A stretch of 64,000 nt of DNA from Bryopsis sp. KO-2023 (taxonomy: Eukaryota; Chlorophyta; Ulvophyceae; Bryopsidales; Bryopsidaceae). This document shows, one piece after another, positions 1 to 10,991 of the stretch. The stretch is taken from contig BSYQ01000006.1 of the NCBI GenBank assembly GCA_030272585.1, positions 5,791,001 to 5,855,000 on the forward strand, in the 5' to 3' direction. Position numbers and translations under genes: made by a program. The notes below the pieces were generated by a model. That model was not told the origin of the DNA. It made no database searches and was given only the letters and a program-made list of their open reading frames with translations. The number at the start of each line of letters is the position of its first letter. Positions within the stretch are counted from its first letter, which is position 1.

Positions 1-145
1 GTTCCCAATGGGGTTTGGTGTTGCTGGTGATTGCAACTTCAGGAAAGGTAGTTTCACGGTTGAATGAACTTGCTGTAAGTATTATGAGGCCACCAGGTGG
101 TGTTGTTAATGTTTCTTTTCCTCAAGACTTTTTTAGCACCATCTT

Positions 146-3100
146 TCACTGTTCAAAAGGTATTACCTGCGTGTCCCGGCCATCAGGATTCCCTTCCACC
201 CTAGCAGGGGGATCGTACGGTGTACCTCCCCCATGGAAGCTTCCGGAAGATGTTCCCTGCCTGTCTGTCGGGGAGGCACTTGGGTCCCTTCCTTTCACAA
301 TGGTTTCTCGAATCACTTTCCCATTGGCCCCCTCAATCACAATCCTTGCACCCTTCGGGAGAGTCTTGGCGGTGCTCTGTGAAGTGAACGAAGCTGGGAG
401 AATCATTCTGTGGTACTTAGCCCCCACCCCGAGAGGTGGAGGACCAGAAACACTGCCATCTGGATTGAGCTTATATCCTAAAATCCCCGCCACCGAGAAC
501 ATATCGTCACCCTCCTCAGGTGGCAATTCTTCTGGACACAATTCTGGCATGTTCTCCTCTATCCTCTTTTTCTGTGCCCTGGTCCGTGGTTTCTTTTCAG
601 CCATCTGCTCTATCAGCCTCTGGGGCTTCTTTATTTCCCTGCGGGATCGAGACATCGTTTTTGGTGATACGATGCCCTCATCTTCATGCCCATGTCTGAC
701 GTGCTCTCTCCTCCTCCCCCCCCCTTGCACATCATACAGGTAGCGCTCATCCAGTACTTCTTCATCGCAGGGATGGTACTTGCTCTGTTGAAACGGGTAT
801 CCTCCCCTCAGACTGTGCCTATGTCTATACTGGGACTCATCCCAGTTGTTCCCACAGAGGGAGCCACCCGACATGTTGCACCCATTCACAGCCCCAACAC
901 GATTGGCTCTGGTTCGTCTAGCGTGCGGGCTGGTAACTTCATCGCTGCCTCCATCTGGCATTTGATCCATGCTCATGGTGTCCTCACTGATGTGCTCCTC
1001 CATATTGCAGTCTAGCCCCCTCTTCAGCTCATATTGAGAGAATCTCAGTGGCCGTTTTGATAACTCTGAAGCGTTCAACCGTCTTCCATCTTGGTTTTGC
1101 CAATACCTCATGTCTTTCAGCCCACACCTGTCTCCATGGGAATACCTAGGTACACTTCCGGGATGTGGATCATCCCCGACTGGTGTCAATCTGGTGGGAG
1201 GCCGAACCTTTCTTCGCACCTTCGAGCTCGTTTTCCTCCCTTGGCAGCCCGGTGGGATTCGAACCGTTTCCACTTTTGCATCTCTGAGCTGCTGCCTCCG
1301 GATTGCCGTTTGATACAGCATCTCTTCAATACATTTCCGAGGATTCAACGTGGACCATGGGTCAAAAGGCTTCCCATGATTGTTCCTTGTGTACCTTCGG
1401 ATTATTTCCCCCACGGTGTTCACAATCTTGAACTTTCCTTTTTCAGCAAACATATCCATGAGGAGACTGCTGGGCCGACTGGCTTGTATGTTGCATGCAT
1501 GTCGTAAGGTTTCAGGGAACAGCGTCCAAGGCTCTTGGCTGGATGAATCCCTCACCCCCATGGGAACCATCAGTATGTTGGATTTATTGCCCACAGCTCC
1601 TCTGTGGTCTGTTTCTTGGAGGGATGGCTGTGGTGGAGGGAGCGGTGGTGGCATTGAGGCCATGCTGTTGGGGGCACCCAATACAATCGAGCAGAGGTTT
1701 CCCAACATGGCACCACTAGAAGTTGGTTCAGACTCCCCATCAATCACCATTGGATTGCAGGATGAGCCATGCTCCATGTGAGCAGGGTTTTCAATAAGGT
1801 TTTTGCCCGTACTTCTGTTTGGTCGAGCCTCAACCGATGTATGGCTTGTTCCAGTGATCTGGAGAGTTGAGCAGCCGACCATGCCTACCCTGTTTTCCCC
1901 AGTCGCTATCTGGTTTATGGCACCACAGCCATTTGCTGATGGAACGTTCCTCTCTCTTGGAGTCGATGTTAAAGGTCCCACTGGTTCGACATTCAGAGTT
2001 TGGAGGTGGAAATCCTCTGGATGATTGGGAAGGGTGCTCTGTCTTATTGATGGTTTGCTCCACATGCTGATTTGTTGTTCATTCAACGGCTGTTCTGCCT
2101 GAGTGTGGTGTCCCGCCACACACTGCTTTCCAGAAAAGGGCAATCTTTGATGCTCATGCACGCATGCCAAGCTTCCGTTTACTCCTTTATTAGCATCAGC
2201 ATTGGCATGCCCTTCCCCTGCTTGTTGTCCAGCATACTTGCTTGGTCCAGCTACTGCCAACACGTTTCGTCCCTCAGAGAACACCAGACCTCTTCCAGCC
2301 AAGGGCTCACTGTAAACAATCGGCTGTTTCGCAGCAAGAATCTCGTGAACCTGGTTGTCATAGATCAGGCACTCCACACCACCGCCCAAATCAGCAACCT
2401 CATCTCCTATCATCAGGTTTGCAGCCATTGCCGGACACTCTGGAAGCATCCCAGAAGGGGGTGTCTCCTGCTGGCGTGCTAAAACAATCCCTAATCGGGG
2501 GTCATGAGCAACAGGTACATAGTGGGGCACCAGGTTTCGAAGAGCATCCTGGGTTGTATTCCCTTGATCTGTATTTTCTTTCGTAGCTTCAGTAGCATTC
2601 AATCCTAAACCTCCAGAAGAAGTTCCTTGCGGCTCAGGAGAGCAACCCGAACCCGAAAGGACAGCGTCTTGCTGGTGTGATTGTTGAGGTTGCTGATTGA
2701 TCTGTTTGTCGACAACTGCTGAACCATCCATCGGCTGTGTAGAGCAGACTGCTTCTAGCTGCATTTCCACGGGTCCCTGTGCAAAAACAAGCCATCCAAA
2801 ATTGTGATCAGGGGTCTGGTGACAGACTGAAATGCACCCCCTCATGATGAATGTTTAATGCCACATCGTGGTCCTATCACGGAATGTTGTTCTATATTGC
2901 TGAATGTGTATGGACCGTTGTTTCCCCACCAAGAAAAGTAGAGCAAAAGGACTTCACACCTGGGGTGCTGGGGGATTTGCTCCATTGTCGAGAGAAACCC
3001 CACATATCACAAGGGCACCTGGATCAATATCACTACGACAGGGAACGCAAGCATCCACGGAGCGGTTCTTCTCCATGTTATGCACATCCGTGTTCTCCAG

Positions 3101-3649
3101 AGGGGCAGGTGGATCAAGGTTTGCTTCACCAGGGTTTCTTTTTTCCTCAGTTCCAATATATCTCAACCCAGATCCATCCGATGCGCTTCCTGAGATGGAG
3201 AACTTGGCTTGTTGCTCCTTCAAGTCGACCATTAATGCTATCCTGTTTTGGTTGTCAGAACTACAGGCAGGGGAGGGGGGTGGGGACAAGTCCACCGAGT
3301 TGTGACAGTCTGGAGAATCAAGTCTGGCTGTTGGTACTCCCTGCCCCTCCAAGACAAGGTCTGCAAAGCTTCCTTCTGGGTCTCTCCCTGGCCCAGGCTC
3401 AGGACCTGCGAGTCAAACCAGACACAAGACGTTACAACGGCGACGCTGCAACACTAAGATCCTGTGGCGTATTGTATCCTTGCACAGCTGCAATAAGTCT
3501 CCAGTACCTTGGTAGAAGGGTCCCCAGGGGATCTCTGCGTTGACGTCTTCGTTCATACCAAGATATTCCACTCCATTCTCGTGCACAGGGAGGTGATGGT
3601 TTCCTCCAGAGTACGGAAGCTCGTGGCCATCTACAAGCACAATCCTTTT
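146..3649 (-). CDS. Large uncharacterised, mostly disordered protein (5' end unresolved)
   Basis: I do not recognise this protein. Three exons join in phase: 3649-3508, 3405-2960 and 2776-146, giving about 1072 residues. The first of these opens at a splice acceptor (TTACAG), so at least one upstream coding exon is missing from my model. The early part is acidic and Pro/Ser/Gly-rich. The middle carries a more ordered stretch starting near a Met-Asp-Met-Phe-Ala-Glu-Lys motif and followed by Arg-rich sequence. Toward the C-terminus comes a very basic Lys/Arg block, then an acidic Glu/Pro/Asp segment, then a final region with a Gly-Ala-Arg-Ile-Val-Ile-Glu-Gly motif. Alternating basic and acidic low-complexity sequence suggests a nuclear or chromatin-associated protein, but that is inference. 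No catalytic motif is visible. The very long last exon, 877 codons, is unusual beside the short-exon genes around it. Confidence 0.7.
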
Positions 3650-4446
3650 CTGTAAGCACCATAAAAATAGTCGTCAACTCGAAATGAGCAGGGCGTCAAG
3701 GCCCACACGCTGTGCGCCCACGTGCGACACAACGTCTGTTTCTGGACCGGATCACTGAGCATAGTGCGAAAAGATATCAATGGGATCCAAACGAAGGCTA
3801 CCGCGAAACTGCCGCAGCCAAGAGAAATAAATGTACGTCAGTGGAAAAGTCGTCGTCTGGACGCTACGAGAATATGTGCTTTACCCAGAAACCCACCCTC
3901 CCCAAACAGCGACCATAGCGCTTTCTCCACTTTATACTTAAATTTGCGCCAAAACACTCCAGCTATTTATGTCTGACCGTTCGTTTTCCCTTGCCAGTCA
4001 AACTGTATGGGCCGGCGTTTCCAATCAAAGACGCACTATTGCATGTTTGTGACGATACGAGTGACAAGACGAACTGCGTTTCCCCCCGCGACCGCCCAAG
4101 AACGTCGAGAGTACTGAGCAAAGCATATCAACGCGAAAAGAAATACTTCTCACCGCCCGGATCCTGAGGGCGCGACTTGTGTCTCTCAGATAGTATCCTA
4201 TCCATGCTTCTGGTCTGTCGACTTTCTTCGCGTCGACCTTCCACCTACTGACTGAGCTAAGAGGTTGACGACCTCCACGAACAGCTGCTCGTAGCGACGG
4301 TAGCCACACTGGCGGAATGGCTTGTTTCGCGGTGTGGCCAGAAACGCGCGCAAGAAATCAACAGAATGTCTGACCACGCACAGGTTGAAATGGGGGAGAG
4401 GTGGAACCACCAGTCAAGGAGCAGAATTGCGGTTGTATTTGGAATT
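3650..4446. other. Intergenic / 5' region
   Basis: This lies upstream of the large disordered protein and downstream of the MYB gene, both on the minus strand. The missing first exon(s) of the disordered protein should lie here. A short minus-strand ATG reading frame near 3916-3880 ends at a GTAAAG-like donor, but its phase does not fit the next exon, so I do not join it. No other feature seen. Confidence 0.4.
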
Positions 4447-5287
4447 TCAAATTCTAATCACGATGGTGCGATCGTGGTTTCTGTGCTGACCATTCACCAA
4501 ATTCCCTACAGAGAGCCACCCTCTTCTCCAAACGACCGGCGGAAAGGAAGCTGCTCAAGGTAAGAAAGCTCGGGAGCAACGAAGTTGACTTAAAGGTGCA
4601 AGGAAATGTTCTATTTAACCATAGTTTCAACAAAACACCTACTGCCCTGGGACTTTAGGGCTCCAAGACCCCAGGGCTTGGAGGAAGGACCGCCTTACCT
4701 GAGAATTCGACAATATGTTGCACTGAGTTTTCCGGTCCGCAGTGGTATCCATAGTCGCACTCGCAGTCGTATTGGTAGTCCTCATAATCGTAGTCATAGT
4801 CGTCATCTTCGTCCGAGTCGCTCTCATCTTCGTCAGGGTCGTTTCTAGCTCCAGCTCCCAACACTCTACGCTTTAAGTGGCCGTGCCAATGGTTCTTCAC
4901 AGCGTTATCAGTCCTCCCAGGCAAAAAGCGCGCGATTCTGGCCCACTTATTTCCATACTCAGACTGCTTTTGAATGATAGTTTTCTCTTCCTCCCGCGAG
5001 AACGGTCCTTTTCTTATCCCAGGGTCAAGCTGATGAATCCAGCGCGACCGACAACTCTTCCCTTTCCTTGAGACGTCGCTTTTCAACTCCTTAGCGATCT
5101 GGCCCCAGTTTTTGGTTCCGTATTTCTTCACCAGTGACACAAGCTGTGCGTCTTCCTCCGGAGTCCAGTACGGCCGACGACCCTTGGGTCCGAAAGGGCG
5201 CGACGTCGAATGGGGTTCGTGCCTGAAGTTGTGTCGTCCTGGAATCCCGACTCGCGGAATCAAGCGGACGTGGGGATAGGGCTCCAT
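4447..5287 (-). CDS. R2R3-type MYB transcription factor
   Basis: Nuclear DNA-binding transcription factor of the MYB family. The first exon is 5287-4699 and starts at the first ATG; the in-frame extension upstream has no ATG. Residues about 39-90 form repeat R2 with Trp at 41, 61 and 83. Residues about 91-142 form R3 with Phe96 in the first position, as is common in plant R3 repeats, then Trp115 and Trp134. The recognition-helix sequence GRTDNAVKNHW is typical of R2R3 proteins. An Asp/Glu/Tyr-rich acidic tract follows at about 150-180 and could act as an activation region (inference). The exon ends at a clear GTAAGG donor in phase 1. A second exon at 4550-4447, ending in TGA, fits the phase and gives a 230-residue protein, but it is tentative. 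The MYB call itself is secure; the target genes are unknown. Confidence 0.88.
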
Positions 5288-7013
5288 CACGATTTGCGCG
5301 CGCAAGGAAAGAATAAACTGGAGCGGTTAGGCAATGAATGGCACGGAATGTCACCAATGTGAGTCGTGAGAAAGGTGCCAGCTTCGTTCTGGGGTGATCC
5401 AGTGGAACGTCGAATTAGGGTCTGCACCCTCGCGCGTGGCGAAAAGCGATGTACTCCAGCGAGTGAATTAAATCAAGTGTCAGTTGGTTGCTGACTGGCA
5501 GTTATGACTTCTGGGGCAGGTGGGAGTCAAATGTAGCTGTTCTGCTTGGCGTCGTTCGGCGGAACGCCCGTTTGAATGCCGAAGGGGAACGAGTTCAACT
5601 TCACAGTCTTCGCTTTGACTCGATGGTTGGGCGAAACTGTAGAACAGGGAGGGGCCAGTGGATCGTCCGCCGATAATCGGCGTGGGTCCGTTGGTGGTTT
5701 GACCTGCATTGACAAGGTTGGTTGAAACATCGCTCCACAGTGTGGTGGTTACTCCAGGAGAGCCTGTGTGTGTTTTGGAGGACAAACAGATTTTGGGGGA
5801 TTGTCAGTTCTCCTAGAGAGGAGATGAAGCAACCACCAGCCTGAGTTGGAGTAGTGATGCTTCAAGGCTGTGTGCATTCCTTGTGTTCTTTGCTTTTTCT
5901 CCTCCCAAGGCTACCAAAGTTTCAGGTGGGTCTTGATCACACACCATGGCCTTGATTCTACATAAGTTTGATTGAGCTGGCTGGCTATTATTTGTGAAGA
6001 TTCTTCATCATTCATGGGGGAACTAAGTGGGGCTTGGGTGTTGGGACAAGGTCAAAACAGTTCTGGGAGTGAGGGATGCCCAGAATTTGCTCACCTTGCA
6101 TGAATTGTATGATCTATTTCAGTTATTGTGCTTCTAGATTTGGTAGCTCCAAGTTGTAAGATATTTTTTGGAGGAAAGTGCAAGCGTTGGGAAGATGGAA
6201 TGTGTAGAGGGGGCAAATCACATTCAGGCTGTTTCATGGATCTACGTTTCAAGTGCCTTCAGAGCTCAATAGAAAAAAGGCACGCACCTGGGTCAGAACT
6301 TAAAAAACAGAAAGAAAGAAAGGACAACGATCGTTGCTTGTAGCTGTGTAATTGCACGTTATCGCTTTTGCTGTTGGAGCGAAGCGCAGATAAATTTCCA
6401 CCATTTCCCCAGCACATTGGTTTTCTTAACAAGGAGTGTGCGTTCCATTCGCCGTCCCTTGTTTTGCCATCATGAGTTGTCTTCTTCCTGCAGTAACAAT
6501 TTTGAGCACATACCGGCAGTGAATTGAAGGAAAACTCTCCTTGCCATGCAACATCCACCAGACTCATTCCGCCCAACTCCTGCGGTCCTGACGAAAAAAC
6601 ATCTGACGGAACTTGAATTGTGCGTGTTGGCATTTGTGGCGTTGTGGGACAAATATCTTGACATTTGATGATGATGGCGAAAATCCATGCACAAACAAAA
6701 AAAAAACAAACATCAATTACATTGTGTAGGAGAGACATTCTCCTATGACAAGGATCAGTAAAAAAAACAAATGTGAAAATCCATGCACCACTGTGGTGAC
6801 GAATCTAGTGATGGTCAACCCTAACTGATTGAATGGGTTAGGTGCCAGATTCGGACTGAGTTGAAATAGCCCATCCATTCACTGTAAATTGTCCTCTCTC
6901 TGGAAACATTCCGATCGATCCTCGTTGCTCACTCAACACACCACTCACTTGAAACTTTTTGTTGGCCAGCAATTGGGAACTCCGACTGTTCTTGGTGAAG
7001 CAACCTGATCGCG
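5288..7013. other. Intergenic region with one weak secreted-protein candidate
   Basis: This separates the MYB gene (-) from the HPAT-like gene (+), which are divergent. The stretch nearest the MYB start is CpG-rich and likely its promoter. A minus-strand ATG frame at 6738-6259 (159 codons) begins with a hydrophobic stretch resembling a signal anchor and then has several Cys residues. It has no recognisable domain, no splice support and a T-rich start, so I do not call it a gene. Confidence 0.35.
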
Positions 7014-10000
7014 ATGGCGCTGTTCGTGACAAAGCACCGCGTGGGGCCCGCAAGGTTATGCGTCTTCGGGCTCGCGGGCTTGTTCATTGGACTGACGGTC
7101 GGGTACATTTTTATGGCATCTTCACAGGCGGTGAGCTTACAGCAAGAAACACAAACTGGTTGGTGGAGGCATCTTTGAGAGTTCCGAAGCTTAGCGCTGA
7201 TCACCGCCGTTGTTTTCTACTCAACGTGCGTTTCTTTCAGCGTCGAGGCGAAGGATGTAAAACTGGTGTGCAAGCGAAGTACACATGGTGTTGTTTTGTT
7301 GCAGGTGATGGAGGTGGGAGCTGAGAATCACTGGATCGAGGAGAATGGGAACGCCGTGACACTGAAAACAGCAGATACTAAGAAGAAAGCCACTGCTGGA
7401 GACGGAAAGGTAGAATTCCGCTGCTGGGAAACTCTACAAAGACTCCCTCATAACAACAGCTATCGTTCTTGTGGGTGGTTTCGAAAACAGTTGATGAATG
7501 CTCAACCACTGACGAATTTGATATCTGCAGGTGGACTGGGGAAACCCAGACAGTGTCCAAGCCATCAAAGGATCTAAGGAATGGCCAACCAAGGGTGACA
7601 CCATTCACGTTATCCTGACAAGCAATGGAAGCCCGTATCAAAACATTCAAACCAGAATCATGTAGGTCCTATTTGCTACGGGAAATTATGGTTAAATTAA
7701 GCCATCTCATTTGTATGACCCTGCTTCTATGTGCATATAGTTGGGTAGCACTGGCTGACACAACAGTGTGACATGCTGACACAGGTATGCGACATACAAA
7801 ATAGCCCGAAAAATGCCCGGGGGAGAGAAAATGGTTGCTTTGACAAGGGTCCTCCACAGGACTGCAGAGGATGCATTGATGAAAGAGGTACCCTTGAATA
7901 TACCATATCAATTTTGCTAAGAAACACGTGGCCTTTTCCCTCAGTGCAACGTACAACAAGGCTTGCTTTCATGCACGAAAAACGCCACATGACTCCCAAA
8001 GGAAAGCATATATCATTTGATACTTTCCACACTCAAATAGAGCATTGTACAAATGAATTACAAACACATAAGATCTCATTGGTAACTTTTGGTCAGGTTC
8101 ATAGTTCTCCATGGCTCTAAGGTGAATCAAATATTCATATCACACATGTGGGACAGTCTCTCCCAAATCAATGCTGGAAGCCTTAACATTAACATATCAT
8201 TGTCTTTTAAAAAATGCAGGTGCCGACTTTCAGAGCCGAACCTCATGACCCCAAGTGTGACATTTGGTGTGAGTTCCCGGTCGCTGATCGGCCTGGGGCT
8301 GTGAGACAATTTTTGGAAGCAGCTGCCAGAACCCCCTCATTAATCAAGGCCCCTTGGTTGCTGCTGATAGAGTCTGATTATGTGTGGAAAAAGCCTGTGG
8401 TGGTGAGTTGTGCGCCAGTCATCGTGTTTTCACATGCAAAGTGGAAAAACCAACATGTTCTGTGTGCATATTATGGAATGTCATGCAAAACGTTGGATAA
8501 GAAACTCCTGTGGCAAAAATTATTTTCGAAATTGCATCTAGACGGAATGAACTTGTTAACTCTTGGGTTAAACTGGATTTTTTTTCGCTGAAATACAGGC
8601 TCCAATGGCTGACTCGTCAGCGAAGGCGCAAGCATTTCCATTCAGCTATATCCCACCGGCACACTCAAGTGGGTCGATCAGGTGAACACAAATATTATTT
8701 TCAGAATGTTGAAAAAAAAAGAAAAAAAAAAGAGGGAAAAACCCTCACTGAAAAAATCCCCCAAACAAGATGCCATTTCTATATCATTGTCAGTTCAAAG
8801 CATGGTCACCAATGTAGTCAGTGCGGTACATGCCACCCCGAAAGTCAGACATATGACCGAAGGTTCATTAACTAGTGCAACGCATTTAATTCAAAGCCCT
8901 TTCCCCTCTCACAACAACACACCCTGTCTCTAAGACGTAAATCATTGCTAAGAACATTTGCAACATTCTATAATTGTCATCCACTATGTCTAGATGTAGC
9001 TGCCGCGATGCGAGCCATGTACCCAGAGGAGAAGGGGCCCTTGACTGCGATTATGAACTCTGGTCCAGCGCCAGTGTTGTTGAGAGTCGATGAACTGAGG
9101 AAAATCACCCCTGAATGGGAAAGGCTGACATACTTTATTGAATCCACACCTACTATCAAGCAAACTTTAGGTAAATTGGGTGCCATGTTCTGGAGGAAGC
9201 TGCTTTTTTTTGTCTGTTTTAAGCATCGCTGGGATTTTCCTCTTAAATGTATTTTTTGAAAGTTTTGGGTAACCGTGCTCGAAGGGGAAAATGTCATTAG
9301 CTTCATGTTGCAATCGGCTGTCACCTCCATCCATTCTTTTTCTCCTGTTGATTTTTCTTTGCTCTTTTGGAAAATAAACCTTGACTGATTTTGTGTCCCT
9401 TGGGGTTTGCGCTGCACTTGCAACAGGTTGGATCCGAGAAATGTATGCTTTTTCCATAGCGGCTGCACTACAAAATGTTCCATTTGACCTGCCCGTACCT
9501 GGAGAAAATCAACTTATTGTGCAACCTCCAGAAGACAAAAGAATTGGAAATGCCGCTATGTACCATTACACATGGGGATTGTTTTTCCTGGAGAAGAACG
9601 GAACCAAAGTTTTTACTTTTGAGAAGAGGTTCTACATCAAGCAGGAAGATGTCTACAAGGTAAGCGCTTCCACAGTCTTTTTCGAAGCCCTTTTGGTTTA
9701 GGGGATGGTTTGGTTTGGTTTTGCATTAACAGGGCACAAGAAAAAACAGAGAAAAAGAATCTGTTGAATTTGCCACCCGTCTTTCTATTCTATTCTATTT
9801 TTTTTTTTTTTGGGGGGGGGAAGGGCAATTACTCTGCCTTGCAGTTTTGGTTTTTTTCTGACCATAAACACCACTTCTTCTCAAGGAAGGGCATAACGAT
9901 TCATCGATACAACAAAAATCCTTCTTTGCTTTTATTTTTTTTCGAAATGATGTATCAACTTGTCCAAAGGGTGTTACCTGCTGATGCCCTCATGTGACAA

Positions 10001-10169
10001 TGACTAATAGGTGCCCCACATGTCAATCCCACCACCGTTCAAAAAAGGATGGTCGCTCCTAGAAGGAAACGAAGTTACAAAAGATATGTATGAAACAATC
10101 AAGGACATGATCATAACCATGAATGCTGGAATCGACACTCTGGATGTCCTTCCTCCATTTCCATCATAG
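7014..10169 (+). CDS. Hydroxyproline O-arabinosyltransferase-like glycosyltransferase (HPAT/GT95 type)
   Basis: In plants this family adds arabinose to hydroxyproline of secreted and cell-wall proteins in the Golgi. Nine exons join in phase: 7014-7130, 7305-7409, 7531-7661, 7785-7887, 8220-8402, 8599-8668, 8994-9170, 9427-9659 and 10011-10169, giving 425 residues. The seventh could start at 9000 instead. A type II signal anchor lies at about residues 17-36. HPAT-type landmarks follow in the family order: the Thr-Arg-Ile-Met-Tyr segment, TRVLHR, ESDYVWKKP (about 204-212, the putative acidic nucleotide-sugar motif), PFSYIPP, the NSGPAPVLLR segment, GWIREMYAF and YHYTWG near 341-346. The length fits plant HPATs. 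The related serine galactosyltransferase (SERGT) family shares some landmarks and is the main alternative. The sugar and acceptor specificity is inferred from family resemblance only. Confidence 0.87.
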
Positions 10170-10991
10170 CCTCACAACAATCCTGTCTGTGTGTCTACAT
10201 GACAGACCAAGGGTTCAAGGGGGAGGGGGGTAGGCCAGGGAAATGGGCATGTTCATAGTCTGTTCTCTGGGAAAAAAAAAATTGAAAAAAAAAAGGTGGA
10301 GAAAAGGGAAAGAAAACAAGAATGATTAGTTTATCGGGTTTATCTTGAACGCCAACGTGGAGGGTTGGCTTCTTTTTGTTGATGACCCTTTCTTTCTTTC
10401 TTTCCTTGTTCGGTTTAGAAACAAAGGAAAAAGATGGGTTTTTTTTTGTTTTGCCGATGATTGCTTCTTCATAAAAAGGGAAATGGAAAGAAAAAAAAGG
10501 GAATTAAGAAAGAAAAAACGCGACCGGTTTGTATTGTACTTTCTTTGGTTTGGTTCTGTTTCATTGCCATTGCTGTGACTTGGGGGAAAAATCATGTACA
10601 TGGGGGGGGGGGATTCTACTTGGACTGTTCGATTTGTTTTGGGTTGCTGTGGGGATGCACTGTGGGGTAAAGCCTGTGCTGCTTATGAAAATTGGCTTCC
10701 ACTTGCATGACAGTCTGGGAAAGGAAGTGGCGGTACGATGGGGCACTACACTCGCTATTCAGTCTGACCCAGGTATGTAACATCGAATCAGTGTAACAAT
10801 CTCGAAGGCCCCATGATATTCCCTGCAAAAGACGCTTTAACAACATAATCCTACATTCATTCGCAACAAAGTCTTTAAAACCCCAAACTCCAACACTTGC
10901 ATACCCCCTCTACACCCCTAATACTGGGAAAGCTCTGCGCTGTTATACACTCCCTTTTAAACCAACCCAATCACTACCCCCCCTCGCCCCC
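10170..10991. other. Intergenic region between convergent genes
   Basis: The first 350 bases after the HPAT-like stop are G-runs and purine tracts on the plus strand (about 10,209-10,320). The last 130 bases (10,860-10,990) are C-rich, which is G-rich in the sense of the minus-strand gene that ends here. No coding signal seen. Confidence 0.5.

Noticed and set aside
1240-1290. tRNA-like B-box (GGTTCGAATCC on the minus strand)
   Set aside because: It lies inside the long coding exon of the disordered protein, and no acceptor stem, anticodon arm or A-box could be paired around it.
6259-6738. 159-codon minus-strand frame with signal-like N-terminus
   Set aside because: The hydrophobic start is encoded by a T-run, there is no family resemblance, and no neighbour supports it; left as a note only.
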